From the NCBI RefSeq assembly GCF_947367035.1, contig NZ_CANBCA010000011.1:1-63159 (forward strand): a DNA stretch of 63,159 nucleotides, read 5' to 3'. This DNA is from an uncultured Helicobacter sp. (GTDB lineage Bacteria > Campylobacterota > Campylobacteria > Campylobacterales > Helicobacteraceae). This document shows, in pieces, positions 25,622 to 33,737 of this stretch. The translations under genes were made by a program, and so were the position numbers. Position 1 is the first letter of the stretch. Every line of letters starts with the position of its first letter. The notes under the pieces are model-generated. The model was not told where the DNA came from. It did no database searches and was given only the letters and a program-made list of their open reading frames with translations.

Positions 25622-27811
25622 CTAACCAAAAGACTTAATAAGCGGATTTTTAGAATCCTTGACAAACTCTTTGGGATTATAAAGCAGTTTTTTAAATAAA
25701 CGATAAAATTTCGTGTGAGAGATTCTAACAATTAAAAAATTTGGAAGCAGTAAATCTATTATTTTGATTAAAAAATTTTTATGATAAATTTCATAAAGAT
25801 AAGGTTTATAAATCAAAGATTTTAAATCAAAAGAAACTTTTTGATATTTCTCTACATTTAAAAATTTCTCTCTGTCAAGAATAATTTGATAAAAATTAAT
25901 TTTTGCAACCTTACGATATTTGCGCCCATTTTTTCTTGAGGTAGTGTAAAAACTTGTCCCAAAGCTATAAAATTCATTTCTCAAATAATAAATAAACCTC
26001 AAAGATTTTGCTATATCAAAGACAAATTCGCCGCGCAAAATCGCCTTTAAGGATTCCGCTAAATGTTCCTTGTCCTTTACTTTTATGCTTAACCCTTTAA
26101 AACAATAAAAACTCTCTCCGCAAAGAATACAAGGTTTTTGCGCTAGCATTGCATAGATTCCAACCCCTGAATTAATCGTCAAAACGCATTCACAAGCTTC
26201 TAATAAATCTAAAAGATTCGTATTATCAGGGGCAAAAATAATATTTTGGTAGGCTTTTTTGTGGAGACTTAAAGTCAAAGGGTGCTTTTTGGCAACAAAT
26301 GCGATTCCGCCACCAAGCTCATTTGCTAACGCATTGACAATCTTTAAAAATCCCTCGTAATCAAAAGGTCGTGCGCTGAAGTGTAAAATCACGGAATCAC
26401 TCTCTACTTGCAAGGGGACAAAAACCACGCGTTTATTTTGAATTCCAATTTTCTTTAAAAGCCTAGATGCACCTGTGCGCTTTCCAGGTTCATATAAAAA
26501 TCCCCCCCCCCCCGCTAGAATATGCTTAATATATTCTTTAGTCTGTGAAATTTGGCTTTGGCTTAAAGTGTGATTCCAATACTTTTCATCGTAGCTTGAA
26601 GAATCGGCATTGAATCCCTTATTATCAAAAAACCAAGAATCCGGTAATGCCCCTCTATCAAAACAAAAATAAGGCAAATTGTGCTTTCTTGCAAACTCAT
26701 AAATTGCCCTGCGCTTAGGATTACTATAAGGATTAGGAAATAAAAGATAAGTAATTTTGTGCTTTGCCCAATAGTCCAAAAAATCCTTTTCCAAAAAACT
26801 TTCGCCTAAAAAGAAATCCTCCTCCCAAGCAGATAGAATCTCTCCCATATAAACACTTGCACCCCTCAAGGATTCTAAAAGCAGCTTTGAGGCTTTTACT
26901 TTGCAGAGCAAAAGTGCTTTTTGCCTATGTGCGCTTTTGGTTTGTAGAGGTTTTATGGAATGGGTTTTGAAGTTTTTTAGATTTGTATAAAATTGCTTGT
27001 GGTTGAGTGCTTTTCTATCAAAGTAACCATTTTGATTGGGCTTGATATGCCAAAAATGATAAAGATAGATTCCATAAAAGCTTGCTTCTAGCCCAAGCAA
27101 AGAAAACCAAGAGCGGAATCCTTGAAATCTAGAGAAATTCCAACTTCCATCATCATACGTCAATATCTTAGGCATTTTTGCAAAATGTGTTGTTTGCACA
27201 AGTAGGCGCATAAAAAAATCGTGGTCTTCGTAACTATGTCCAATAAATGTGCTATCATTCCCGCCAATCTCTAAAAATTTATGCTTATGGACGACAACAC
27301 TGCTTGAGACGAGGGAGAAAAAATCTACTAATTCTCTTTTGCCACTGACTAAATCTTCTTGCACTAGGCAATCCCACAAATTCCTATCGTATTGTATAAG
27401 ATTCTGTGTGCCAACTTCGTTCAAAAACACAACAGGCAGACAAAGAACCGCATTAGGATTTTGGGAGATATTTTTCACCTTGATAAGATTTAGAATCTTT
27501 TGAATATTCTCATTTGAAATGTGATAATCCACATCTAAGGGCATTATAACATCGGCTAGGGATTGTATTGCGCCAAAATTCCTACATTCTCCCTGTGAAA
27601 ATTTGTCTTGTGCGATTTTAAAATATTTATGTCCATTTTCTTGAATAATATTGGGTAAATCCTCTAAAATCAAGCTAGAAAAACCCTCTACAAAAATAAC
27701 TTCTACTCTTTCATCACTTCGTAATTCCTTTGCTTTTTGCATCACTCTTTCTTGGATATAAGGACGCTCTTTGCTTGTTCCAAAAGGGATAATAAGAGAT
27801 AGTTGTGGCAT
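25622..27811 (-). CDS. Two-domain surface-glycan transferase (GT2-like plus capsule-synthesis-like), phase-variable
   Basis: The 729-residue protein is cytoplasmic or peripheral. Residues 1 to about 270 look like a GT-A family 2 transferase: LSLIIPFGTS at the start, NFGAIQSLADVIMPLDVDYH with a DVD metal motif, and a late SYEDHDFFMRLL. The rest (about 300-620) resembles capsular polysaccharide synthesis proteins of the KpsC/KpsS kind, with YFCFDRGALPDSWFFDNKGF, VFVPLQVESDSVI, VAKKHPL and TINSGVGIYAMLAQKPCI. A run of 12 G on the coding strand encodes four Gly at about residues 433-437; slippage there would truncate the protein. In this sequence it is in frame (ON). It stands alone, facing argD, and no other capsule genes are in the window. 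The added sugar is unknown. Confidence 0.78.
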   Translation of the reverse strand: MPQLSLIIPFGTSKERPYIQERVMQKAKELRSDERVEVIFVEGFSSLILEDLPNIIQENGHKYFKIAQDKFSQGECRNFGAIQSLADVIMPLDVDYHISNENIQKILNLIKVKNISQNPNAVLCLPVVFLNEVGTQNLIQYDRNLWDCLVQEDLVSGKRELVDFFSLVSSSVVVHKHKFLEIGGNDSTFIGHSYEDHDFFMRLLVQTTHFAKMPKILTYDDGSWNFSRFQGFRSWFSLLGLEASFYGIYLYHFWHIKPNQNGYFDRKALNHKQFYTNLKNFKTHSIKPLQTKSAHRQKALLLCKVKASKLLLESLRGASVYMGEILSAWEEDFFLGESFLEKDFLDYWAKHKITYLLFPNPYSNPKRRAIYEFARKHNLPYFCFDRGALPDSWFFDNKGFNADSSSYDEKYWNHTLSQSQISQTKEYIKHILAGGGGFLYEPGKRTGASRLLKKIGIQNKRVVFVPLQVESDSVILHFSARPFDYEGFLKIVNALANELGGGIAFVAKKHPLTLSLHKKAYQNIIFAPDNTNLLDLLEACECVLTINSGVGIYAMLAQKPCILCGESFYCFKGLSIKVKDKEHLAESLKAILRGEFVFDIAKSLRFIYYLRNEFYSFGTSFYTTSRKNGRKYRKVAKINFYQIILDREKFLNVEKYQKVSFDLKSLIYKPYLYEIYHKNFLIKIIDLLLPNFLIVRISHTKFYRLFKKLLYNPKEFVKDSKNPLIKSFG
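26502..26513 (-). repeat. Homopolymeric G12 tract (C12 on plus strand)
   Basis: Twelve consecutive C on the plus strand, read as G on the coding strand of the glycan transferase gene. Long G/C tracts in surface-structure genes are the classic slipped-strand contingency loci of Campylobacter and Helicobacter. In an AT-rich genome a 12-base run is far beyond chance. Twelve bases plus flanks read in frame here; one base gained or lost stops the protein soon after residue 437. Confidence 0.9.
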
Positions 27812-27921
27812 TTTGTTCCTAAAATTTTGTAATTTTGTTAAATTATAGCAAAATTTGGTAAGATTATTTTTTAAGTTTTTTATTGTAAAAACTCCTAAAA
27901 CTTCTAATTTTAAGGCAGGAA

Positions 27922-29112
27922 ATGAATCAAGAAGATTTAAAACAAATGGATTTGGATTTTGTATTGCATACTTATGCGCGCAATTATATACATTTTGTCA
28001 GAGGAGAGAGTGCAAGGCTTTATGACGATAAAGGTAGGGATTACATTGATTTTGGTTCTGGAATCGCAGTGTGTAGCGTAGGACACGGCAATGTGCGCTT
28101 AGCAGAAGCGATTTATAGTCAAGCAAAAAATTTAATCCACACCTCTAATCTTTATTTAATAGAGCCACAAGCGCGTCTTGCAAAGAGGCTTGTAGAGCTT
28201 AGCGGTTATGATATGCGCGTATTCTTTGCAAACTCTGGTGCAGAAGCCAATGAGGGTGCATTAAAGATTGCTAGAAAGTTTGGTGAGGAAAATGGCGAAC
28301 AAAAAAAATACCAAATCATCACCCTAGATTCCTCTTTTCACGGGCGCACGATTAGCACACTAAAGGCAACTGCGCAAAGCAAAATGCACCAATACTTTGG
28401 ACCTTTTCCTGATGGATTTGTTTATGCCAAAGACTTAAACGATGTGCCAAACAAAATCAGCGATGTAACTTGTGCTGTGTTGCTAGAACTTGTGCAAGGC
28501 GAGGGTGGAATCACGCCTTTTGAAAAACAAGAAGTGCAAAAACTTGCCAAAATTTTAAAAAAAAAGAATGTTTTGTTAATGGTTGATGAAGTGCAAACAG
28601 GTATTTATCGCAGTGGGGAACTTTTTGCTTCACAAGTTTATGGAATCACTCCCGATGTGATTACCACCGCCAAAGGACTAGCGGGTGGAGTGCCTATTGG
28701 AGCGGTGATGACGAATCTTAAAGATATTTTTGCGCCAAGCGACCACGGAAGCACATTTGGAGGAAATTTCCTCTCTACAAGTACTGCCTTAGAAGTGCTA
28801 GAGATTCTATGTTGCGAAAAACAAAGTGGAGAGCTAGATAAAAGAATTGTATATTTTACGCAAAAACTTCAAAACTTGCAAAAACACTATGCAGATATTT
28901 TCACACAAGAAGTTGGATTGGGACTTATGCGCGGACTTAGAGTTAAAGATTCAGAAACCTTAACCAAATTTCTAAATGCTACTTTTAAAGAAAGGGTTTT
29001 AGTATTGAAAAGCGGTAAAAACACCGCGCGATTCTTGCCAAGCCTGACTATCACACAAGAGGAAATAGATGAGGGATTTTGTCGCATAGAGTCTTGTTTG
29101 AAAAGTCTTTAA
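27922..29112 (+). CDS. argD: Acetylornithine aminotransferase
   Basis: ArgD is the PLP-dependent aminotransferase of arginine synthesis, converting N-acetylglutamate semialdehyde to N-acetylornithine. The 396-residue protein has the class III layout: YIDFGSGIAVCSVGHGN, FFANSGAEANEGALKIARK, SSFHGRTISTLKATAQ, VLLELVQGEGGITP, LLMVDEVQTGIYRSG and the Schiff-base Lys in VITTAKGLAGGVPIGA. GSTFGGNFLSTS comes later. RBS AAGGCAGGAA precedes the ATG. It may also serve in lysine synthesis (DapC), as other ArgD enzymes do. Confidence 0.94.
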   Translation: MNQEDLKQMDLDFVLHTYARNYIHFVRGESARLYDDKGRDYIDFGSGIAVCSVGHGNVRLAEAIYSQAKNLIHTSNLYLIEPQARLAKRLVELSGYDMRVFFANSGAEANEGALKIARKFGEENGEQKKYQIITLDSSFHGRTISTLKATAQSKMHQYFGPFPDGFVYAKDLNDVPNKISDVTCAVLLELVQGEGGITPFEKQEVQKLAKILKKKNVLLMVDEVQTGIYRSGELFASQVYGITPDVITTAKGLAGGVPIGAVMTNLKDIFAPSDHGSTFGGNFLSTSTALEVLEILCCEKQSGELDKRIVYFTQKLQNLQKHYADIFTQEVGLGLMRGLRVKDSETLTKFLNATFKERVLVLKSGKNTARFLPSLTITQEEIDEGFCRIESCLKSL

Positions 29113-29143
29113 GAGAGGAAGATAAATTTTTCTATATTTCCCC

Positions 29144-29174
29144 TTGACAAACACTAGGTATCAGGATTTATAAT
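29144..29174 (+). promoter_or_regulatory. Promoter with 19-bp spacer upstream of alcohol dehydrogenase (motif copy 1)
   Basis: TTGACA at 29144-29149 and TATAAT at 29169-29174, 19 bp apart. The spacer reads AACACTAGGTATCAGGATT. Copies 2 (42181) and 3 (43283) have the same hexamers, the same 19-bp distance and nearly the same spacer. A true TTGACA is rare in this phylum, and a 19-bp spacer is typical of promoters that need a MerR-type activator to twist the DNA. The start codon follows 35 bp after the -10. Confidence 0.75.
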
Positions 29175-29208
29175 TACATTTTCAATTTTAGTCATTTAAG
29201 GAGTATTT

Positions 29209-30300
29209 ATGCTATTAAAAGAGAATTTGACACAAGCACAAAGTGGGCAGAGAATCACTGCCAAAGGCTATGCAGTCGCACATAAAAGTGATACTTTTAA
29301 GCCCTTTAGTTTTTCGCGCCACGCTTTGGGAGAAACTGACATTTTGATTGAGATTCTATATGCTGGAATCTGCCACAGCGATATTCATAGCGCGCGTGAG
29401 GAATGGCATAAGGGAATTTTTCCAATGGTGCCCGGACACGAGATTGCGGGTAAAGTCGTGGCAGTAGGAAGCAAGGTAAGCAAATTTAAAGTTGGCGATT
29501 ACGCAGGGGTAGGCTGTATGGTTAATTCTTGCGGTGAGTGTGAGGCGTGCAAAAGAAGCCAAGAGCAGTTTTGCGAAAATGGCAAATGCGTCTTTACTTA
29601 TGATTGCCACGATTGCTTCCACGATAACGAGCCAACTTATGGCGGGTATTCAAATAATATTGTAGTGAGCGAAAAATTTGCGGTCAATGTCCCACAAGAT
29701 GCGCCGTTAGAAAAAGTTGCTCCCTTGCTTTGCGCAGGAATCACCACCTATTCGCCGATTAAATTTAGCAATGTCAAGGCGGGCGATAAAGTCGCTGTGG
29801 CTGGATTTGGTGGGCTTGGTGTAATGGCGCTCAAATACGCAATCAAAATGGGTGCGGAAGTGAGCGTGTTTGCGCGTAATAAAAATAAAGAAAAAGAGGC
29901 ATTAGAGCTTGGTGCAAAGGCGCTTTATACTGATACAAAGGGTGTGAGCGAACGATTTGATTTTATCATTTCTACGATTCCAACCGCGTATGATGTGAAT
30001 GCCTATGCGGAGTTGTTGAAATTTGGCGGAGAAATGGCGATTGTAGGCTTGCCACCTGCAGATGAGAAGCTTAGCATTGATTTAACGAGACTTGTCTTTG
30101 CGGCGGGTAAAAAAGTCTATGGCTCACTCATTGGCGGAATGAAAGAGACACAAGAAATGCTTGATTTTTCGCTCAAACATAGGATCTATCCCGAGACAGA
30201 GGTTATTTCTGTGGAGCAAATCAATGAGGCGTATGAGAATCTTACAAGCGGCAAGGCGAAATTCCGCTATGTGATTGATATGAGCAGCCTCAAAGAATAA
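29209..30300 (+). CDS. Zinc-dependent NAD(P) alcohol/aldehyde reductase (YahK/CAD type)
   Basis: The 363-residue medium-chain dehydrogenase has catalytic zinc ligands in AGICHSDIH and PGHEIAGKV, plus a third in the middle. The structural zinc cysteines lie in CGECEACKRSQEQFC followed by CVFTYDCHDCFHDNEP. The nucleotide-binding loop is VAGFGGLGVMALKYA. The YAGICHSDIHSAREEW and PTYGGYSN segments are typical of the YahK/cinnamyl-alcohol-dehydrogenase branch, which mainly reduces aldehydes with NADPH. It has its own promoter of the shared 19-bp-spacer type, linking it to the aldo/keto reductase and mdaB 13-14 kb away. Aldehyde detoxification is the likely role (inference). Confidence 0.9.
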   Translation: MLLKENLTQAQSGQRITAKGYAVAHKSDTFKPFSFSRHALGETDILIEILYAGICHSDIHSAREEWHKGIFPMVPGHEIAGKVVAVGSKVSKFKVGDYAGVGCMVNSCGECEACKRSQEQFCENGKCVFTYDCHDCFHDNEPTYGGYSNNIVVSEKFAVNVPQDAPLEKVAPLLCAGITTYSPIKFSNVKAGDKVAVAGFGGLGVMALKYAIKMGAEVSVFARNKNKEKEALELGAKALYTDTKGVSERFDFIISTIPTAYDVNAYAELLKFGGEMAIVGLPPADEKLSIDLTRLVFAAGKKVYGSLIGGMKETQEMLDFSLKHRIYPETEVISVEQINEAYENLTSGKAKFRYVIDMSSLKE

Positions 30301-30334
30301 GCAAATACAAAAAATTTTCATTTACACGAACAAA

Positions 30335-30360
30335 AGCATAATGGCTAGCGCCGTTATGCT
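30335..30360. terminator. 11-bp hairpin after the alcohol dehydrogenase gene
   Basis: AGCATAATGGC pairs with GCCGTTATGCT around a TAGC loop; one pair is a G-T wobble. It lies 35 bp after the stop codon and before the flgB promoter. There is no T run on the plus side, so efficient intrinsic termination is uncertain; on the minus side the stem is followed by TTTTGTT. Confidence 0.5.
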
Positions 30361-30415
30361 CCCTTGTGGGGCAAACAAAAAATTCTTTCATACAAGTGAA
30401 TCTATTAAAGCACAT

Positions 30416-30435
30416 TTTGGAACAAAACTTGCTTA
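30416..30435 (+). promoter_or_regulatory. Sigma54 (RpoN) promoter of the flgB operon
   Basis: TTGGAACAAAACTTGCTT contains GG (30419-30420) and GC (30431-30432) separated by exactly 10 bp, with the TTGC half well matched and TGGAAC near the TGGCAC consensus. Flagellar rod genes flgBC belong to the RpoN regulon in Helicobacter pylori, so this fits. Transcription would start about 12 bp after GC, some 25 bp before the ATG. Confidence 0.8.
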
Positions 30436-30468
30436 CTATTAATACAAATTCAATTTTAGGAGTTTGCA

Positions 30469-30903
30469 ATGAGCATTTTTACTTACAGCCTAGCAAGGCA
30501 ACTTGCGCAAGAATCCCTTGATCACAGAGCTTTGCGCAGAGATATGATTGCCAGCAATATTGCAAATGTCTCTACTCCAATGTATCGCCCAAAAGATATA
30601 AATTTTGAACAAATGATGGCAGCTAAAGCAGATGAAATCTTCAATCGTAACCGCAAACTAGAACTTGATATAGCCATCACAAACAAAAATCACTTGTTAC
30701 CCATTGAAGATATGAGATTGAAGCGTCCAACAATGTTTTATCGTGATGGACATTTATCAAGAAATGATGGCAATAGTGTAGATTTGGATATTGAAACAAG
30801 CGAAATGGGTAAAAATGACATTATGTATCAAGCTATTATTGGTGCATTGCGTAAGCAAGGTGGAATCTTCACCTATGCAATAGAATCTTCAAGAAATATT
30901 TAA
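30469..30903 (+). CDS. flgB: Flagellar basal-body rod protein FlgB
   Basis: FlgB is a proximal rod subunit, exported by the flagellar type III system. The 144-residue protein has the rod-family N-terminal element RRDMIASNIANVSTPMYRPKDINFEQ and the C-terminal helix with DLDIETSEMGKNDIMYQAIIGALRKQG. The RBS TAGGAG precedes the ATG. First gene of flgB-flgC-fliE-ftsI, with a sigma54 promoter 35 bp upstream. Confidence 0.95.
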   Translation: MSIFTYSLARQLAQESLDHRALRRDMIASNIANVSTPMYRPKDINFEQMMAAKADEIFNRNRKLELDIAITNKNHLLPIEDMRLKRPTMFYRDGHLSRNDGNSVDLDIETSEMGKNDIMYQAIIGALRKQGGIFTYAIESSRNI

Positions 30904-30913
30904 GGGGATTTAA

Positions 30914-31414
30914 ATGTTTTTATCTAGTTTTGATATTAGTGGTTATGGATTATCAGCTCAACGTCAAAGAGTAAATTTAATTTCAAGTAACATTGCCAAC
31001 GCAAACACCACACGCACCGATGAAGGAGGACCTTATAGACGCCGAGAACTTGTTTTAAAAGCTTTTAATTTTGATAAGGTTTTAAATCAAAAGTATGAAA
31101 ACAGCAATAATTTGCTAGAATATGAAGATCCATTAGACGAAATGGATACATTTGATGAGCAAAGAGAGCCAAAACCCACTTTAATGAGTGTTTATGTGGA
31201 TAAGATTGTTCGTGATGATACACAACCAAAAATGAAATACGAACCACATCACCCAGATGCAAATTCTGAAGGTTATGTTGCATATCCCAACATTAATGCA
31301 GTGGTTGAAATGGCAGATTTAATTGAAGCAACAAAAGCTTATCAAGCAAACGTCGCCGTGTTCCAAAGTGCTAAAAATATGGCAAGCACAGCAATTACAA
31401 TGTTCCAAGCATAA
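30914..31414 (+). CDS. flgC: Flagellar basal-body rod protein FlgC
   Basis: FlgC is a second proximal rod subunit. The 166-residue product shows the rod signature GLSAQRQRVNLISSNIANANTTRT at its N-terminus, the HPDANSEGYVAYPNINAVVEM segment and the C-terminal polymerisation helix (EATKAYQANVAVFQSAKNMA). The longer middle part (KYENSNNLLEYEDPLDEMDT region) is as in other Campylobacterota. It starts 10 nt after flgB with RBS AAGGGGA. Complete. Confidence 0.95.
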   Translation: MFLSSFDISGYGLSAQRQRVNLISSNIANANTTRTDEGGPYRRRELVLKAFNFDKVLNQKYENSNNLLEYEDPLDEMDTFDEQREPKPTLMSVYVDKIVRDDTQPKMKYEPHHPDANSEGYVAYPNINAVVEMADLIEATKAYQANVAVFQSAKNMASTAITMFQA

Positions 31415-31424
31415 AGGATTATAA

Positions 31425-31742
31425 ATGGAAATTAACAAATACGGAGTAGATATAGAGAAATTAAATTCTAAACTCCAAGATGTTCCCAATCTTGCACCAA
31501 ACCACGATTTAAATCCACCTTCTAAAAGCTTTGGCAATATGCTAAAAGAAGCGGTAGATGAGGTCAATACCTATCAAAAATCCACTGAACAAGTTATGGC
31601 AGATATGGCAACAGGGCAAATTAAAGATATTCATCAAGCTGCTATTGTAATAGGAAAAGCCGAAAATAGTATGAAATTGATGCTAGAAGTGCGTAACAAA
31701 GCAATTAATGCTTACAAAGAATTGATAAAAACACAAATTTAA
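31425..31742 (+). CDS. fliE: Flagellar hook-basal body protein FliE
   Basis: FliE joins the MS ring to the rod and is needed early for export. The 105-residue length and the conserved tail (VIGKAENSMKLMLEVRNKAINAYKELIKTQI, split here as AENSMKLMLEVRNK and AINAYKELIKTQI) identify it. Its ATG is 10 nt after flgC, preceded by AAAGGAT. It completes the proximal rod set of this operon. Confidence 0.94.
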   Translation: MEINKYGVDIEKLNSKLQDVPNLAPNHDLNPPSKSFGNMLKEAVDEVNTYQKSTEQVMADMATGQIKDIHQAAIVIGKAENSMKLMLEVRNKAINAYKELIKTQI

Positions 31743-31755
31743 CCCCATTTCTACG

Positions 31756-33513
31756 ATGAATGATGCTCAATCCAAAAAAGCGGGCAAGATTCTACTGCTA
31801 TTTATCTTAATAAGTGTAGGGTTTTGTATTTTTCTAGGCACCGCTTTTTATCATAATTTTGCAACACGTAAGCTTCCAAATTTCCAAGCAAAACGTATTG
31901 AAAATGCCATTAGAGGTAATATTTATAGCAGTGATGGATTTTTACTAGCTTCAAGTAAAAAAGTCTATAAAGCAGTTGTAAATACCTACAATATCAATCC
32001 ACAAAAAAAAGAGTTGTTTATTAATCTCTTTAGCATTTATAGCAAAATCCCCAAAAGTCAAATCCGCTCCAAACTGGAGCAAAAAGGCAATGTTACACTC
32101 TCTTATAATATTGATTCTAAAAGTGCAAGCTATTTAAAACAATTAAATTTAAAACTTAACCAATTAGATGTTTTCCAAAATTATGAAGACGAAAATGGGC
32201 ATATTTTTAAATATGGTTTATCCATTGTGGAGAGTGGGGAATCTCGGGACTATCTTTATCAAGATGCAATGGAACCAATCCTTGGTTATATTAATAAACA
32301 AAATGATACTAATATCACGCGTGTGCAAGGGGTGAAAGGGATTGAAAAAAGTTTTGATAATGAATTAGAGCCAGTAAGCGATTTGTTAATGATTGGGCAG
32401 CGTGATATTGGCTTTAATGTCATCTTAAACAAACACTCCACCTTTAAAGAAAGAATGGATGGCTACGATATTATTAGCTCTATTCCTTTAAAATTACAAA
32501 AAAAAATAGAGCGGCTTGCAGATGAAAATTCCCTTAAACTTGGTGCAAAAGAAATTCTTATTGGCATTATGGAAAGCAAAAGTGGTAAAATCCTAAGTCT
32601 TGCAAGTAGCGCACGTTTTAACCCTAACTATATTACTAAAAACGATTATTCCAAACTCAATGCAAATGCGATTGAATATTCTTATGAACCAGGAAGTATT
32701 ATTAAGCCTATTATTTATGCGATTTTGCTAGACAAAAATCTTATTCGTCCCAATGAAACCATTGACTTGGAAAATGGACGTTTTAAGCTCCATAATTTTT
32801 ATATTACAGATACTCACAAGCTAAAATCCGCCACGACAGAGGAAGTTTTGCTCTACTCTAGCAATATTGGTATGGCAAAAATAGCCCAACGTTTAAGCCC
32901 ACAAGAATACAATGCAGCCTTACAAGCCTTTGGCTTTGGCAATTTAAGTGGGATTGACTTGCCTTATGAGCGTATTGGCGTGATTCCAGATAGCAAAAGG
33001 TTCCAAAGTGAAGTCTATCGTGCAACTGCATCGTATGGTTATGGCTTGCGCACAACTTTTATCCAAATGCTTAAGGCTTATAATATTATTACAAATCACG
33101 GGGTTTCTTATGAGCCTTACTTGGTAGAATTTATCCAGGATTCTAAATCTATTCGTTACAAGCTTAAACACCAAACTCCTATTAGAATCCTAAGCGACAA
33201 AACCGCAAAAGAGGTAAAAAACACTTTAATAAAAGTTGTTAATGAAGGCACAGGCAAAACCGCACAAGTCAAAGGAGTAACCATCGGGGGAAAAACTGGC
33301 ACTGCACACATTGCACAAGGTGGAAAGTACGTGCGCAAATATAATAGCTCATTCTTTGGCTTCGCAAATGATGAAAAGGGCAATGAATGGACGATTGGCA
33401 TTAGCGTATTTGAGCCTAACGAAACAGAAAGCTACTTCGCAGCACGCACTGCCGTGCCGCTTTTTAGAGAGGTTGTTAATCTTCTTATCCAAGAGGATTA
33501 TCTAAAGCCCTAA
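31756..33513 (+). CDS. ftsI: Peptidoglycan D,D-transpeptidase FtsI (PBP3 type)
   Basis: FtsI cross-links septal peptidoglycan during division. The 585-residue protein has a short cytoplasmic tail, one TM helix (about residues 11-32), a pedestal domain and a transpeptidase domain with EPGSIIKP (catalytic Ser about 314, Lys about 317), SSNIG (about 367-370) and GKTGTAHI (about 512-517). All three active-site motifs are intact. It starts 13 nt after fliE; the flgB-flgC-fliE-ftsI order is the one I know from Helicobacter pylori. Sigma54 expression alone would be odd for an essential gene, so an internal promoter is likely. Confidence 0.93.
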   Translation: MNDAQSKKAGKILLLFILISVGFCIFLGTAFYHNFATRKLPNFQAKRIENAIRGNIYSSDGFLLASSKKVYKAVVNTYNINPQKKELFINLFSIYSKIPKSQIRSKLEQKGNVTLSYNIDSKSASYLKQLNLKLNQLDVFQNYEDENGHIFKYGLSIVESGESRDYLYQDAMEPILGYINKQNDTNITRVQGVKGIEKSFDNELEPVSDLLMIGQRDIGFNVILNKHSTFKERMDGYDIISSIPLKLQKKIERLADENSLKLGAKEILIGIMESKSGKILSLASSARFNPNYITKNDYSKLNANAIEYSYEPGSIIKPIIYAILLDKNLIRPNETIDLENGRFKLHNFYITDTHKLKSATTEEVLLYSSNIGMAKIAQRLSPQEYNAALQAFGFGNLSGIDLPYERIGVIPDSKRFQSEVYRATASYGYGLRTTFIQMLKAYNIITNHGVSYEPYLVEFIQDSKSIRYKLKHQTPIRILSDKTAKEVKNTLIKVVNEGTGKTAQVKGVTIGGKTGTAHIAQGGKYVRKYNSSFFGFANDEKGNEWTIGISVFEPNETESYFAARTAVPLFREVVNLLIQEDYLKP

Positions 33514-33515
33514 AC

Positions 33516-33731
33516 TTACCAAGATTCCAACCCTTGTATCACAAACCGCTTACCCTCCAGCACGATAGGGTAAGAATCCCTAGTAACAAGGTCTATCAAA
33601 AAGCATTCATCGCCATTTTCTAATGTATATCTTTCCACAGGATAGAGTGAAAGTCGTCTTTTGACCTCCTCTAAATCCTCACATAATGCGCTGAAGCCAA
33701 ACATTACAAGTTTATAAGCAAACTCTTCCAT
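33516..33731 (-). CDS. Small conserved-looking hypothetical protein downstream of malic enzyme
   Basis: The 71-residue frame begins 6 nt after the malic enzyme stop and ends 2 nt from the convergent ftsI stop. The product (MEEFAYKLVMFGFSAL, then EDLEEVKRRLSLYPVERYTL and SYPIVLEGKRFVIQGLESW) has a mixed alpha-beta look and no signal peptide. Gene spacing and reading quality suggest it is real and translated with maeB. I do not recognise the family. Confidence 0.6.
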   Translation of the reverse strand: MEEFAYKLVMFGFSALCEDLEEVKRRLSLYPVERYTLENGDECFLIDLVTRDSYPIVLEGKRFVIQGLESW

Positions 33732-33737
33732 ATCGGA

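Noticed and set aside
25472..25699. 75-residue plus-strand ORF after ttcA
   Set aside because: Runs through the dispersed repeat and antisense to the glycan transferase end; a shadow frame.
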